Source: Spongilla lacustris (lineage: Eukaryota > Porifera > Demospongiae > Spongillida > Spongillidae). From it: a stretch of 64,000 nt of DNA. The stretch lies in NCBI GenBank assembly GCA_949361645.1, contig OX442416.1:13377540-13441539 (forward strand), given 5' to 3'. A program made the translations under genes and the position numbers. Position 1 is the stretch's first letter. Each line of letters starts with the position of its first letter. Under the pieces are notes generated by a model that did no database searches, was not told where the DNA came from, and worked only from the letters and a program-made list of their open reading frames with translations. Positions 33,401 through 45,500 of this stretch are shown piece by piece.

Positions 33401-36400
33401 AGGTGGTTGTGAAGCATGCTAGAAAGACAAGTGGTAGCGACCTTCCTGTATTTCATCCTGTACTTGATCGTCGCACAAAGTGTCCCCCATACGTACAGCT
33501 CTAGACCCTCTGCCTTTAAGGGCTTCAACCTGCTCCCTCATCAGAGTTTCAGAGGACTTACAACGACCACAATGCTATCAGTCTGGCCCTCTTAGCCTGT
33601 CAAATACTTCAGGGAGTATCCAGTAGCGCAAGGACTTCCCGCTTCTGGTTGGGAGGCAAACAAACAGTCTACGAAGGCTTGTACCACTGAGCGTTGTTCA
33701 GATGACACGTCATCGTATCCAAGGTCTCTTAGCAGCAACTGTAATTACGTCTTGCGAGATGCACTAATTATTGGCATGTGAGCGCGTGACAGTCACACGA
33801 AGAATGCTAATTATTGCATTGCTGCAATCTGATTGGGCAGGATGAAATTCCTACCTGGTTGGCCACGAAATTGTTGCCAGTGTCTCCAGACCCTACTGAC
33901 GCGTAGCGGTGATGTAATCCATCCGCAGCTGCGTCCGTTGGGTCTGGGGCCGAGACTAGTTTGCGTACATGTGATTGCGATCACGCGTTGATTCATTTTC
34001 GCAAGTAAGATAAAAACTGCAAGATCGAGGCGCTTCCGGAGGTGTATACACGTTATCAGGTGCGTGCATGCACAAGCCTCATCCCGAAGGGGCAGGGTTC
34101 AAAAGAAAAAAGGGCGTGTTATAAGGGAAAGGGGGAGGGGGGTCTATAGCCCCCCTCCCTGGATCCGCCCTTGCTGCCAGCATACATCCGCCGTCTCTTG
34201 CGATCAATAACAAGTTTAAACTGCGAAAATACCCTTCAGTTGGACGCCGGAATGGCTAAATACTTTAACTGAGGCTAGCACAGCGAAGTTAACTTCGTGG
34301 TCGCTTCACCCGTTGTTAACACGCCAGTTGCAATTGGTTAATTAATATATATAACTAGACTTAGCCCGTGAAAAATCACGGAGCTGATTGTATAGAAGTC
34401 AATGTTTTTTACATACACCTATTGTAATATACGATTACTACGCAACCTATTACAAAGAAATACTTCCAGTCTGTAACGATAAATATGAACACCGGTCAAT
34501 GGCAATTGGTCGATAAGTAGCGTTACCCCGTGAAAAATCACGGAAGTGATTCTATAAGAAGTGCAGAATGTTTTTTATTTTATTTTATTTTTTTACATAC
34601 AGTAATCTACCACCTGTTGTAATATACGGTTACTACGCAACCTATTTTATAGCCCGCGCACGCAATAATAGTACTACTTCCGGTCTGTACGATAAGAATG
34701 AACACCCAGTCAATTGCCATTGGTGTTGCTATGTACTTTTGTGTGGGAGTGGTCGTTTCTATTGGTTGCTAGGTACGCGTTGCTAGTTATGTTCAAAGCG
34801 GAGTTTATAAATAGGTGGTTACGCGGACGTACGGACGTACGGACGGACGCAGGCCCGTAGGCTGATCGGGAGACGGGGGGGTTCGGGAAAGCAATAAGGT
34901 GGAACTGATTAAGAACGGGGGTGGGAGCAGGAGGGGGCGTAGCCCCCTCTCGCCCAGCTAGGGGGTATGGGGGAGCGCTATAAGCTCCCCCATCGGGGTC
35001 TGGGGCGGAGCCCCAGCCGCTTTGCAACTTTTGCAATTTTTCATCCACAAAACATAGCATAATTGCATAGAAACATTCCCGTTCAATAATGAAGTACATG
35101 TAGGTCTGGCTTGCGAGTTGCGAGTCTAAAGGCTGGCATACACGGGGCAACTTCCGGGCGATTTGTCGTATGCAACTCAAATGACTATACATGTAACAGT
35201 ATATGCTAGTTGGGCGTAGCCCGACCTTCGCGTATCCGCCAATACGCGAAGGTCGGGCTACGCCCAACTAACAGTATGCATGGGTAAAAGTTCCGCAATT
35301 CTTGATCGTATGCGGAACTTTTACCCATAGTTGCACGGAACCCGTAATTTAATTCACGGACCCTCCCCCTGTTCCGCCGCTGCTGTTTGTTGTGGGCGGG
35401 ACGTGGGCGCCCCATTTTAGAATGGATGTCCCGCGGTTGCTAAGCCTGCATGTATTGTTATCTCGTTCTCGCGGGCTATAGCTATACATGTATAGAAGTT
35501 ATGAATAAATTATTTTGATGGCAAGCGGAACTAGTTCTGACGAGCGGGGGGGGGTCGACCGAACCCACCGACCCCCCCCAGCCTACGGGCCTGGGACGGA
35601 CGTACGGACGTTGGAAATTATAGTATTAGATAGTTGGTAATTTTTTTTTTGTTCGAAACTAGCTAGTGCACACGTTATCTAATTGCCACTTCCGGGGGGG
35701 GGGAATATCCTCGGTCATCCAATAAATTTTCTTCCTGTTGACCGTCAAAATTTTTGGCGGTCCACGGTTATTGCCTCAATTATGCTGACGGTTAAGGGGT
35801 TTCGCGAACTAATTCAATTAGTTACTTTTCCTGACGGTCACGGACGCGGTCAAGCCAACTGTATCGCCTAGTTTGACGGTTGTGACGGTTGACGGGCGAA
35901 CCGCGGCATCACTGGTTCTATCGCGTCTATAGAACACTATGCATTACCGCGTGCGATTTAACTGCTGCTTTTCACGCTGCTTTGCGAATCTGCATGCAGA
36001 TGTAATTTATATTTTCAAGGAAACCAAGAGCTGCATCGATATAGATGGCTTATTTACAGTATAGACGGGAATGGGTGTAAAAGGATAAAATGATAAGCGT
36101 TTATTTAAAGTGCGGGCTGTGATAGTTGCAGCTCTTGCAAATTATAATGTGAACATAGTGTAAAAGGTTACTCTACTTATTTTACAACTAGTACCTGTGA
36201 TTCTGTTGCTAGCTGATCTTTTAGTTTTTTAGTTTCCTCCTAATTCGGACCCACTTTACTCGCGGACGCGGTGTTGATGTGCACCAGGCCTATACAGGCT
36301 ATACTCCACATGGGTGGGTCAGCCATATTAGCACATTAAGGGGGATACATGTTATCTACAGCCTGTGCCCACAGGCTTGTAACACTCAAGGTACCTGGTA

Positions 36401-38488
36401 ACATTACATGTTGGAACAGCCTTGCCTACACCCAGTTCCAATGATTTTTAATCCTGAACACATATCCTTAGTGTATGTACACATGTGGCTTTATGGGTAA
36501 CTTTCTCTCCCAGCTAGCAGGTGACTACAGCATCTTGCTCCATATGAAGGGTGGCCTCTTGAGGACTATGCTTCCCTTCATCTACTACATGTACCTGATG
36601 GCCTTCATTGGCTACATCATCGGGGCCAGCATAGGTCTTCACTGTACGGAGGCCAACAAGTGGGTCCTCTCCCTTGCTGCAGGCTTCTTTGTCTATGTGG
36701 CCTTGGTCAACCTGGTAAGCCACTCCTCACTGTAACATCCGTTACTTATAATTGTTAGCTATAGGTTTTGGCTGGAGCACATCAAACATGAAGTAAAGCT
36801 GTGTGTATGTATGCATGTAACTGCAGTTGGGACATGTACATGTTACACAGGGAATAATTTACTTTTTAAAAATTGCATAGCAATTTTGCTCCGCAAAATC
36901 GAAATTGATTAGCAACTTGGTTCAGTTGCATCGCAATTCATTCCCGCCGAGATGTGTGGTGATTCTTCATTTGAACACAAAGCAGAGCTATCCCACGGAC
37001 ACGCCCACGTGCATTTGGATCGCTTTCAGGTGAACAAAACGACTACTTCCCCCCCCCCCCCCCCCCCCCCCCCTCCCGTTCGGGCATATTCGTGTGCAGT
37101 ACGTACATGTACCACGTAAGTTTGCGCGTAAACGTACACTTTAATTAGTAATGATTTGGTAACTTGATAATTCTTTTAATATAAAATTCGACACCCCCCT
37201 TCCCGAAGCCGGCTGTGTATGCTGCGCGCTCATGTCATTCGTACGCGTACGCAATCACATTAATTGTCGCGATCGCGATGTCACGTGAGTGTGGCTGATG
37301 TGACGTGGCGCCAGCTTTCTGATTGGAATTCTTTTGTACCATAAATGCACTCTCTTCGCGTAGCATTTACACTGAGCAACGTGCCTGCAAACGCGGATTA
37401 GATTGCATCGCAGTTTTCTGCGACCATGTTTGAAGTTGTTTCGCATCTTATAAAAACTGCTTCGCAAAATGCGATGCGAATCCGGTTAAATTATTCCCTG
37501 ACTGTACATGTTCATAACTGCAGCACTTGAGTTAGCACCACCCACTCTTATTGTTTTCTGTGTAATATATGGGACAGTGTCCAGCAGAATCGGGCTTGTG
37601 GGGTTATAATTTTATCACTATAAAAATTGCACGTTATACTAAACAACACATCTTCGCAACGGTACAACCTTTTCCTTTCAAATTTCGTACACATGTTCCT
37701 ACATCATTTCTCCATGTTTTTATCCATTTTGGCGCTCTAATGCATATGGTGTCAGTGCAAAGATCACTGGTCCAACAGGTTTAGAAATTTACATTTCTCC
37801 ACGTAAGAGTGTTGAAAACGCGTCAAATTCGGAGTGTGCATAGAGGAGTCCTGTAGCTATTGATTTGTTCTGTTCGTTAGTTTCTGTATCATCCGTTACG
37901 GAGATACAGTTGAGCAAACTACATGCACGTTTTGCCGCTTGATTCACGCCAATGGTATAATCACACACTGAGCGGGACGTGATTTGCCAAAATCATTGGC
38001 GCGAATCAAGCGGGGAAATGTGCCCGTAATTTGTTCAACTTCCCGAATTTGACGCGTTTTCAACACTCGTACGTGGAGAAATGAGGAATTCTAACCTGTT
38101 GTACATGTGTTAGCGATCTTTGCACTGACGCCATGGAAAATAATTAGAGCTTCAAAATGGATAAGAACATAGAGAGATGATGTGGAAACAAGTGTACGAA
38201 ACTTGAAAGGAAAAAGTTGTACGGTTGTAAAGATGTGTTGTATAGTGTAACATGCAATTTTTATATTGATAAAATCATAACCCCACAAGCCCGATTTTGC
38301 TGGACACTGTCCCATACATGTATGACTTCCTTTCCCCTTTCCTCACTTTAATTGGTCTCCACTGCTTAGCTTCCGGAGCTGATAAATTGAGTCCCCAGGG
38401 TTTGATAAGACTAGCAGCCATATTGGTCATTGGTCTATGCTTTTTGGTGCTTCTTCATTGTACATGTATTTGCAGTGTACCAGAATAG
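27246..38488 (+). CDS. ZIP (SLC39-type) zinc/divalent metal transporter, partial, with three lesions
   Basis: Phase-compatible exons: 27246-27363, 27762-27884 (extracellular), 28195-28394 (helices, [19 protein letters not shown]), 30522-30798 (acidic/His cytoplasmic loop), 31569-31774 ([12 protein letters not shown] loop; helix with [18 protein letters not shown] metal motif), 36521-36715 (GDYSILLHM, two helices, VALVNL) and 38370-38488 (LPEL, last helix). ZIP proteins import Zn/Fe across plasma or organelle membranes through the HxxxD and HELPH(E) helices; here the final Glu of HELPHE reads Met. Lesions: one extra base in exon 4 near 30716-30726; a donor reading TTTG|AT instead of GT at 31770/31771 (the next GT, 4 bases on, shifts the frame into a stop); and one missing base near 38381 after CTTCCGGAGCTG. 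Either a pseudogene or an error-rich assembly; the 5' end is not found. Confidence 0.75.
27361..27412. repeat. (TG)n at a ZIP splice donor
   Basis: The 5' splice site CACTG|GTGTGTG lies at the edge of about 24 TG dinucleotides, so several overlapping GT donors are possible. Only the first keeps the frame with 27762. Confidence 0.85.
28619..29308. repeat. (CCCCCT)n hexamer array, ~690 bp
   Basis: About 115 copies of CCCCCT lie in the ZIP intron 28395-30521. Only about five single-base slips occur (near 28984, 29114, 29171, 29196). The minus strand is (AGGGGG)n, ideal for G-quadruplex formation. All reading frames stay open, giving Pro-Leu, Pro-Ser or Gly-rich ORFs that I treat as artefacts. 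Confidence 0.98.
29309..30520. other. ZIP intron remainder
   Basis: Contains TACATGTACATGTACA-type tracts (29652-29670, 29859-29877) and a poly-G run of about 22 (29908-29929). No exon seen. Confidence 0.6.
32787..33958. mobile_element. MULE-like element with ~95-bp terminal inverted repeats
   Basis: The left arm starting TAGTCTCGGCCCCAGACCC and extending to about 32885 is matched in reverse complement by 33862-33958. Flanks are a 9-bp duplication GTTTGCGTA (32778-32786, 33959-33967). Long inverted repeats with a 9-bp duplication are the signature of Mutator-like elements. A fragment of the same end (AGCGGTGATGTAATCCATCC) lies at 55786-55805. No transposase is visible, so it is non-autonomous. 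Confidence 0.9.
34345..34735. repeat. Diverged direct duplication (~165-200 bp)
   Basis: CCCGTGAAAAATCACGGA (34364-34381 and 34530-34547), GTTACTACGCAACCTATT-like, ACTTCC(A/G)GTCTGTA and ATGAACACC(G/C) recur in order about 165 bp apart inside the hAT element. CCGTGAAAAATCACGG is itself a perfect short palindrome. Confidence 0.75.
34850..35593. mobile_element. Non-autonomous hAT-like element (CAGGCCCGTAGGC ends)
   Basis: CAGGCCCGTAGGCTG (34850) with a G-rich GGGGGGGTTCGG and the mirrored CCGAACCCACCGACCCCCCC...CAGCCTACGGGCCTG (to 35593) form inverted ends. Flanking GGACGGACG (34841-34849, 35594-35602) is identical on both sides, though it sits in a tandem GGACGTAC tract, so the duplication length (8 or 9) is ambiguous. 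It lies inside the 32289-35914 element. Confidence 0.8.
35212..35272. repeat. Near-perfect palindrome, ~28-bp arms
   Basis: AGTTGGGCGTAGCCCGACC with TTCGCGTAT, a 5-bp loop, and the exact reverse complement, bordered by TA on both sides. Single arms of the family occur at 8713-8748, 17906-17940 and 18126-18148. Two facing ends with nothing between them look like a minimal, TA-flanked inverted-repeat element. Confidence 0.8.
36730..37560. other. ZIP intron; no exon seen
   Basis: Contains a poly-C run (37048-37072). A pair of related blocks, GCATCGCAATTCATTCCC (36929 region) and a GCGATGCGAATCCGGTTAAATTATTCC stretch (37471-37497), is suggestive of degenerate inverted ends (also CAGGGAATAATTTAC at 36848 and AAATTATTCCCTG at 37489). 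This may mark another MITE at about 36848-37501. Confidence 0.55.
37569..38313. mobile_element. Foldback element, ~270-bp arms
   Basis: The sequence from ATGGGACAGTGTCCAGCAGA (37568) to about 37840 is the reverse complement, with scattered changes, of 38040-38314. The inner part is also self-complementary (CCGCTTGATTCACGCCAATG at about 37937 versus CATTGGCGCGAATCAAGCGG at 37994). Nearly the whole 745 bp can therefore fold into one hairpin. No ORF of note is present. It lies in the last ZIP intron. Confidence 0.9.
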
Positions 38489-38604
38489 CATCAGTGTGCC
38501 TATTTAACCATCTTCTCCTTTATATGGCGTTGACTTCTAATGTTTACCATGATACCTTTTGTTGTACTCTTGGAATGATGAAATTTGCAATGCAACTTGT
38601 CAAT

Positions 38605-39006
38605 AACGATTTATTACTTTGAAGTTGTACTAGTACATATAGATCTGATATAATATTACTGGCTCCTTTATAAACAGTCATTATCTAGAACTGTGTTCAA
38701 ACATTACAGGAAATGCACTACATTGACATCCATTTTCCAGAGCTGGCATATTAAAGGCATGTGGAAGTCACGTTTTACCACCACAAAGTCTCCCGGGAAA
38801 AAATTAACGATTTATTACTTTGAAGTTGTACTAGTACATATAGATCTGATATAATATTACTGGCTCCTTTATAAACAGTCATTATCTAGAACTGTGTTCA
38901 AACATTACAGGAAATGCACTACATTGACATCCATTTTCCAGAGCTGGCATATTAAAGGCATGTGGAAGTCACGTTTTACCACCACAAAGTCTCCCGGGAA
39001 AAAATT
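38605..39006. repeat. Perfect-looking 201-bp tandem duplication
   Basis: 38605-38805 and 38806-39006 appear identical (AACGATTTATTACTTTGAAG ... CCCGGGAAAAAATT). The duplication is very recent or an assembly artefact. It lies just 3' of the ZIP terminal exon. Confidence 0.93.
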
Positions 39007-39597
39007 TCGGCGCCATCGCGCGCGTAATGAAGTGAAGTTTGTGCGCGAGAGGTACGCGCAATTGCGCGTGTACGTGTGATATTCTTCATCACTAGTATGC
39101 TCTCCTATGCAAAGCCTTCCCTTAATTAAGCCATTCTTCGTTCCTCCGAAGGCCATTATTAAATCAAAAACAGTAAGTTGCTAGGCTATAGATACCAAAC
39201 TCAGGGAAGAGTAATAGTTGACAAGTCTTGTGTAGTGCACGTGTTGAGTGACTGGATAAGGGTATGCTTAATTAGCAATTAACTTAAACACTAATACGCA
39301 TGCAGGCCTGGATACTTTCTAAATATTATGTAGTAACATTGCGTGTGCAGCTGCTTTTGTGATGCCTATGCTTACTTCCTCTTATCCCTATGGCAACCAA
39401 CAAGTCAGTTAATGGAATTTAATTTTTGCATTCCTCTATATTTTGAAGACTAAATTTAACAATTGATTCAATCTTGAACAATTTCTTATTAGGAAAAATG
39501 ATAAGTTTTCAAATGCAAACATAACCAGTAAGTACAATGTAGGTACATATGAGGTACCTAAAGATCATTAGTTAGTACAAAATGAAATATTGATTTT

Positions 39598-42500
39598 TCA
39601 ATTGCTTAAAGTGACTTCAATATCATCTGCTAATATATTCATTTCAATCTCTCTAAGCACACCAACCAATGTCTGCCATGTTGCTGGTTGCCTTCCAGTA
39701 CCAGAGATCCACTTCTTGTACACAGCTGTAACAATCTCTACAGGGTCATGGTGGTACTTCTCCCTAAGAGCATATACTATATCCCAGTTGTCATCAACCA
39801 GGAGGTACATCCCCAGCTTGGTATAGCTAGTACTGGTCCTCTGTATGATGTTCAGGTTCTTCCTCACACCACCAACAAGGCTTGGTAAGCTAGTCAGTAG
39901 TTTGATAGTAGGCATCCCTGTGTGTAAACGTTTAAATGTAGTATGGCATGTCCATGTACATGTAGATACAGATGTACATTTCCACATATGCATGTACATG
40001 TGCATCTATTTAAGTACATGCATGTACATACATGCGGCAAGTTAATTCTTGTGTGTGGCTCCAAACATCCACTGCATGGTGAATAAGGCTGTTCACTTCC
40101 TTGTTTTATAGTCACTTATGATCAGTATGGATGAACCAGTTTTTGCAATAATGCAATGAAATTTAAACATTTAGATCATGTAGGCATTTAGTCTTAAGCA
40201 TAGGGCTTTGTTTTTAATTCGTTTGGAGCTCATTCAACCATAGGTTCTTTAGCAAGCCTACATGTAGGTTAAACGGAAAAAGTAGCTTCCATCAGTCTAG
40301 AACTGAGCATTCTAAATGCTCCTTCCTCATACGTATGTCAGATGTTAATGCGCCTACGCATAAGTGACAATCTGTTATTATTTGTGTCCCCTACCCTTCC
40401 CTCACACCTCCCCTTCCCCCTCCCCTCATCCATTCCCTCACACCTCCCCCTCCTCCTTCCCCTCATCCCTTCCCTCACACCTCTTGACTTACTTATGTAC
40501 TTGATCTTTAAATATATAGCTTGACTTCAGACATGCACACACTATTGCATACCTGATAGAGTTGGTGGATATGATGTTTGATCCTCAGATGGTGTGGGAG
40601 GGGAATTTGCACGACAGTCCTCAGATGAGATATCACTTTCATTAACAGCCTGGTCCTCACCAGCAGACCCTTTGGGGGACAGGATATTACTAAGTATACA
40701 GCATGCACTGCCTACTAGCCTTACCTTTGGCTTCAACACCTGAGAGGTTACCTTCCATAACAGCTGGGTGCTTATCACATATACCAGAGTACCCTTCAGG
40801 ACACAAAGAGTTAATGTAAGCATGGCCTGCAATATTTTGGCATCCTTACCTTTAACTCCAACAAATTGAGCAAGACATGGTTCCATTATTAACCACTTAG
40901 CTAATTCCACATATATACTTCGACTTGCATTAATAATACTAAACTGTTTGGTACGAAGAGCCTGTTGTAGTAGTAGCAACTCTACACTTGTCTCCTTAAT
41001 ACTAACTTGTGTAGTACAAAATTGAGGCAACTCTGCACTACTCTTAGAGCTAGCCTCAGAAGGAAAGGACACTAATTCTACAGCATCCAAATATGGACAG
41101 AATTCTACAAAAGCTGCCTTGATGGTATTTAGGACCATGTGAAATTGATCGCGATACATTGGGTCAGGGAATGACATAGCCAAGGAGAGGGACTGGAATG
41201 GTATGCCATCCATCTCAACAATGGTGGTCACCCCTGAACCACTAAGCCACTTTATGCCATTCTTCCACACCTCACATTGAGGACTGAGGGAGGATGTGGC
41301 CTGTACAGCAGGCAGTGGGAACTGTAAGGTCAGTCTGTGGAGTAGGACATCATGAAAGCGTGGGGTGAAAAATTGGTGTGGGGACTTGACAATCATGTGC
41401 CAATGGAAGCTGTTCTCAGGAACTATGACACTATTTGGCCTATCTTCCCTAACAAGAGCTGGGAAGAAGAGAAGAGGACCGAGGTCTGAGCTTTCTGCCT
41501 TCATGTTTGTGTCAATCTTGGATAGGTCCACTAACTGACACATTTCAAATTGGATCATAAACTGAGCTATCATTTCTACATCATACTCTGGAAATGCTTT
41601 GCTAAGAACTGCTTTGGGTATTATCCCAGTATTGCTAGAGAGCTGGCGATATTCTTTAAGATTGGAATCAGCGAACAAAGTTCCATTGACTTTCTTAAGG
41701 ATGCATTCTTTTTGAAGAACTACCCAACTATTATTAAGAGGGTCATCAGACAGTATTAAAGCAATCAAACCTCTTTCTGACAAGGTCTTAAGAAATGAGA
41801 TAATTGTAGAGAGCTGAGGATCCATGACCTGCATATCCTCATCACCAGTTATACGTGCATGGAGATCAGAGAGGGATATGGCATGAGCATCAGGAGGTAG
41901 CTTTACTTTCAAGAAGTTCAGCAGTAAGGGACAGTGGCCAGGGATAGGTTGACACATGCTTAGAACAGCTTTGTTTGTTTTATTCAATAGCTTCATAAAA
42001 CGCTCCATCTTTGTACTATACGGTTTTTTAAGGTTTAATGTTACTACATCAACTAAATTTTGATGGGTTATAACCTCTGATGACTTTGACTTCAATTGAT
42101 TCAGTTTTAAGGACACCTGTTGTTTTTTTAGAAGATCTGCATGTGTGCCCACTACTATGACTGAGGATTTCTTGGGACACTTGTGGCACACACCATTTAT
42201 CATTGCAGCCCAGTGGTGCAGCTCTTTGGTGATGTCATCAGAATCTTTCCTTAGGTCCTGCAGGAGAAGAAAGATGGCGGGACTGTGGAGAGAGATGGCC
42301 TCCAGATATGCAGAGTGGCTGGAGAAGAATAGCTGGTGTCCTGCCAAGTCATAGATAATCATACTGCTGTGGTCAACTTGATGGGGAATGATCCCAGCAG
42401 TGAGAGGCTCAACCTCACCTGCTCCAAATAGACGCTACAGAATTGAAGGTATTTTCACATTCTAATAAGGTTAACACAAACAGCCCTGCATGGTTTGAAA

Positions 42501-45500
42501 TACCAGGTGCACCACAAAATCCATATGCACAACCACCCCTCCCCCCACAATGAATGCACTACACTGTGTCATATCTGTGTATCATGCAAGTGAGTGAGTC
42601 TAGGAGGTTGATTTAGGCTTACGATGGGCTACATAAGGATAATAAAATGAATATATTATACTAATCAATTAAAGTGAGAGAGAGAAAGTAAACGGCTGTG
42701 CAATTGTACCTTAGTTTACTATAAAAGCATTTCCTTGGCAATTTTCACGTATAATTAGAATTGTGTGTTGTACATTCCTTAGGTTATAGTGCAAGCCGCC
42801 AACTTTTTTCACCACCTTTGGCTAGCGATTGTCAAAATGCCTTCATGCATGTAACGAAAGAACTGAAGAAAACCACGAGAAGAATGCCAAAAGTGATACT
42901 CCTTCTGAGTTAGTTCTCAACCTGGTAGGTAACGCTACAAATCGATTTGAGCAAAATAATATACGGCAGGCAAGCAAAAATGGTGCTCCATCATGATGTT
43001 GTGGAAGTTGACAGTAAGCCTTAGCGCACATTGTGTCAAGCAGTTACACCCACCTTGGCAACTCAAATATATTGGATGTCCACAAATGAACGCAACACTT
43101 CTAAATAAGTATGATTCCTTAAATTGGGATTATCACTCAAAATGAATTTATGAATATACGGTGACTAAGGTAGGCAAATACGAACTGCATTATTAAATTT
43201 CGATTACCTGTAATAGTTCAAAAGATAAATCAAATAACTTGCAATTAATTTATGTGACAAAATAATGTATGATAACTTCTTATTAATTGTGAGCCTTTGA
43301 TGGATTCTTTAAACCTCCTACTGCTTCTCATTAATTATTCATAACATGACGTATTGCGAAAGGAATTTTAGTATAGTAATTGATTTTATTTGCTATTTGC
43401 GTTCGGAACGTTTTCGTTAGAACTCTGTGCTCTGTATTGCCAATCTCGTCAACACAGGTTGGTATAAGTGCCCCAGCTATGCCATTTTAACGTTGCAAAC
43501 ATTGCTTTCGTGCCGTATCGTACGCTTACATGGGAGAAGTCTCTGTTACTCTGAGAATTATCTTTCTAAGAACCTACATGTTCTCCCTTACGATATCCGT
43601 ATACAAATTCGCTGCGCGTTATTAAGGATTGCAATATGAAGAGTGCGCATACAGTATAGTTCTCTACTACCGCGATACACCAGTTAAATGGGAGGGATGA
43701 ACGGGCATTCGATAGTAAAATGAACAAGATACAGCTCTCTCAAAAAACGCTATTTTAATGAGGCCATGGCGCATCTAGCCGCAATGGATTTTTTAGTTGT
43801 ATGGTATTGTCTAATTATGGACCCTTTTGTCCAGCTGCTGAGGGCTGTGATCAAATGGTGTTTCTTACTTATAAGTGATGTTGATTAATAATATTAACTC
43901 TTCGACTGTCAACACGGATAACGTTAATTGATTATTTGGCAGTAATGTTTTTAATTATGACTACCCGTTGTTTAGTAGTCGCTTTTCTCGTAGAATCTTG
44001 CCTCCTTAAAAAGATGCTATCTATGATAGAAGAGTGTTTTATGATGTTTGTTATAATATATGGTGTACTATCTTGAAAACAATCTTGAAAACAATTGGCA
44101 ACTAACAAGACCCGATATAGGTGGAGCGAAGTGGCCAGGGATTTGAAGCCGTATATTGCATATACTATGAAACAGTCGATGAAAACACTAATTCTAAATA
44201 AGGTGGGTGCTAATTCAAAGCCGCTTGGTACGATAGAGATGCCATTACGTGTACACCTGCAGCTGTTCGTTCCCACTTTCCTTTCAATTAAAAACTAAAC
44301 GGTCATAGCTCTATGCCACTAGGGCTTATTGGTACACGGAGCGTGTAACCGTGCGACACAGATTGGTTTTCCATATGTGTGCATATATATATATGCACTT
44401 GGCAGATAACGCGAATCAATTTTCAGTATATGCACTTGGCGGTCAAAGAGTTAAGGTAATTAACCATTTGATTTTTTTGAACATACATTGTATGTGACAG
44501 TACTTAGACAAATACTAACAATTCGATTTTTATTCTAAGAGGTTAAGTAATTATAACAAAATCCTTGGTTATCAACAATATTCAAGATTAAGATTAGATA
44601 TAATTGATTTTAACCATTAATAAGTAACAGAAGATCTGAATATGAGGTGGAATGGTATTGATTTCAAGTTACTGAGTTGGTTGAAGCTGCTATGCTATAA
44701 CACCCGGTATAATGTATGCTATGCCATACCAGAGAACACCCAGTACATGTACACCAATAAAACAGTGATAGGTTTGCGCTGCCTCCAGTATTGCAGTATG
44801 ATCCTTACAAAAATGACAGATTTTCTCGCTAAGCTACAATACCCTTTCCATAACCCAGTATGCTACAGAAAGAGTTAATCAGATGTGCATCATTCACTAC
44901 TGTTACCATTACTGCACATGCAGTAGGCAGGTAAAAAGAATTTCAGTTTCAATGTAGACATAACTTTTTACATTTAGTACCATATACATGTACCTGTATG
45001 TGTGTGTACCTAGTACTGTACATAATTTTTGTCTGACCTCCTTTAACTGAGTTAACATTGTTCTTGGTTGAAAGATAACCTACAAGTATAAGGTGACGGA
45101 AATGAAGTACAATTACACCACAATAAATCATGACACCATTGGTACCACTCCAATTATTCATTGCTTGGGACCAAGTAGGCCGAAAGACTCCCCCCACCCT
45201 GAATCCTCCACTGCATACAATAGGCCTACTGTGAGGTCTCCATACCATACCATAGGCCTACTGTGAGGTCTCAATACCCTACTGTGAGGTCTCCACACCA
45301 TAGACTCTGAGGTCTCCATATCATACAATAGGCCTACTTTGAGGTCTCTATTCCATACAATAGGCCTACTGTGAGGTATACATACCATTCACTAGGCCTA
45401 CTGTGAGGTCTACATACCATTCACTAGGCCTACTGTGAGGTCTACATACCATTCACTAGGCCTACTGTGAGGTCTACATACCATTCACTAGGCCTACTGT

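Larger units (their letters stand above)
32289..35914. mobile_element. hAT-type element nested in the TTAA element
   Basis: Ends CAGTGATGCCGCGGT (32289) and ACCGCGGCATCACTG (to 35914) are flanked by a perfect 8-bp duplication GTTCTATC (32281-32288, 35915-35922). Subterminal ACGGTCACG/CGTGACCGT-like units (32320-32410, 35740-35895) occur at both ends. No transposase ORF is detected. It contains younger insertions: the MULE-like element at 32787-33958 and the CAGGCCCG element at 34850-35593. Confidence 0.92.
31960..36273. mobile_element. TTAA-site inverted-repeat element in a ZIP intron (outer element of a nest)
   Basis: Ends CACCGCGTCCGCGAGTAAAG (31960) and its reverse complement (36254-36273) are flanked by TTAA (31956-31959) and TTGA (36274-36277), a once-mutated TTAA duplication. 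A second, differently sized member sits at 60396-61349 with TTAA on both sides. TTAA targeting is typical of piggyBac and Kolobok groups; no transposase is visible in either copy. This copy was later invaded by the hAT element at 32289-35914. Confidence 0.8.
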
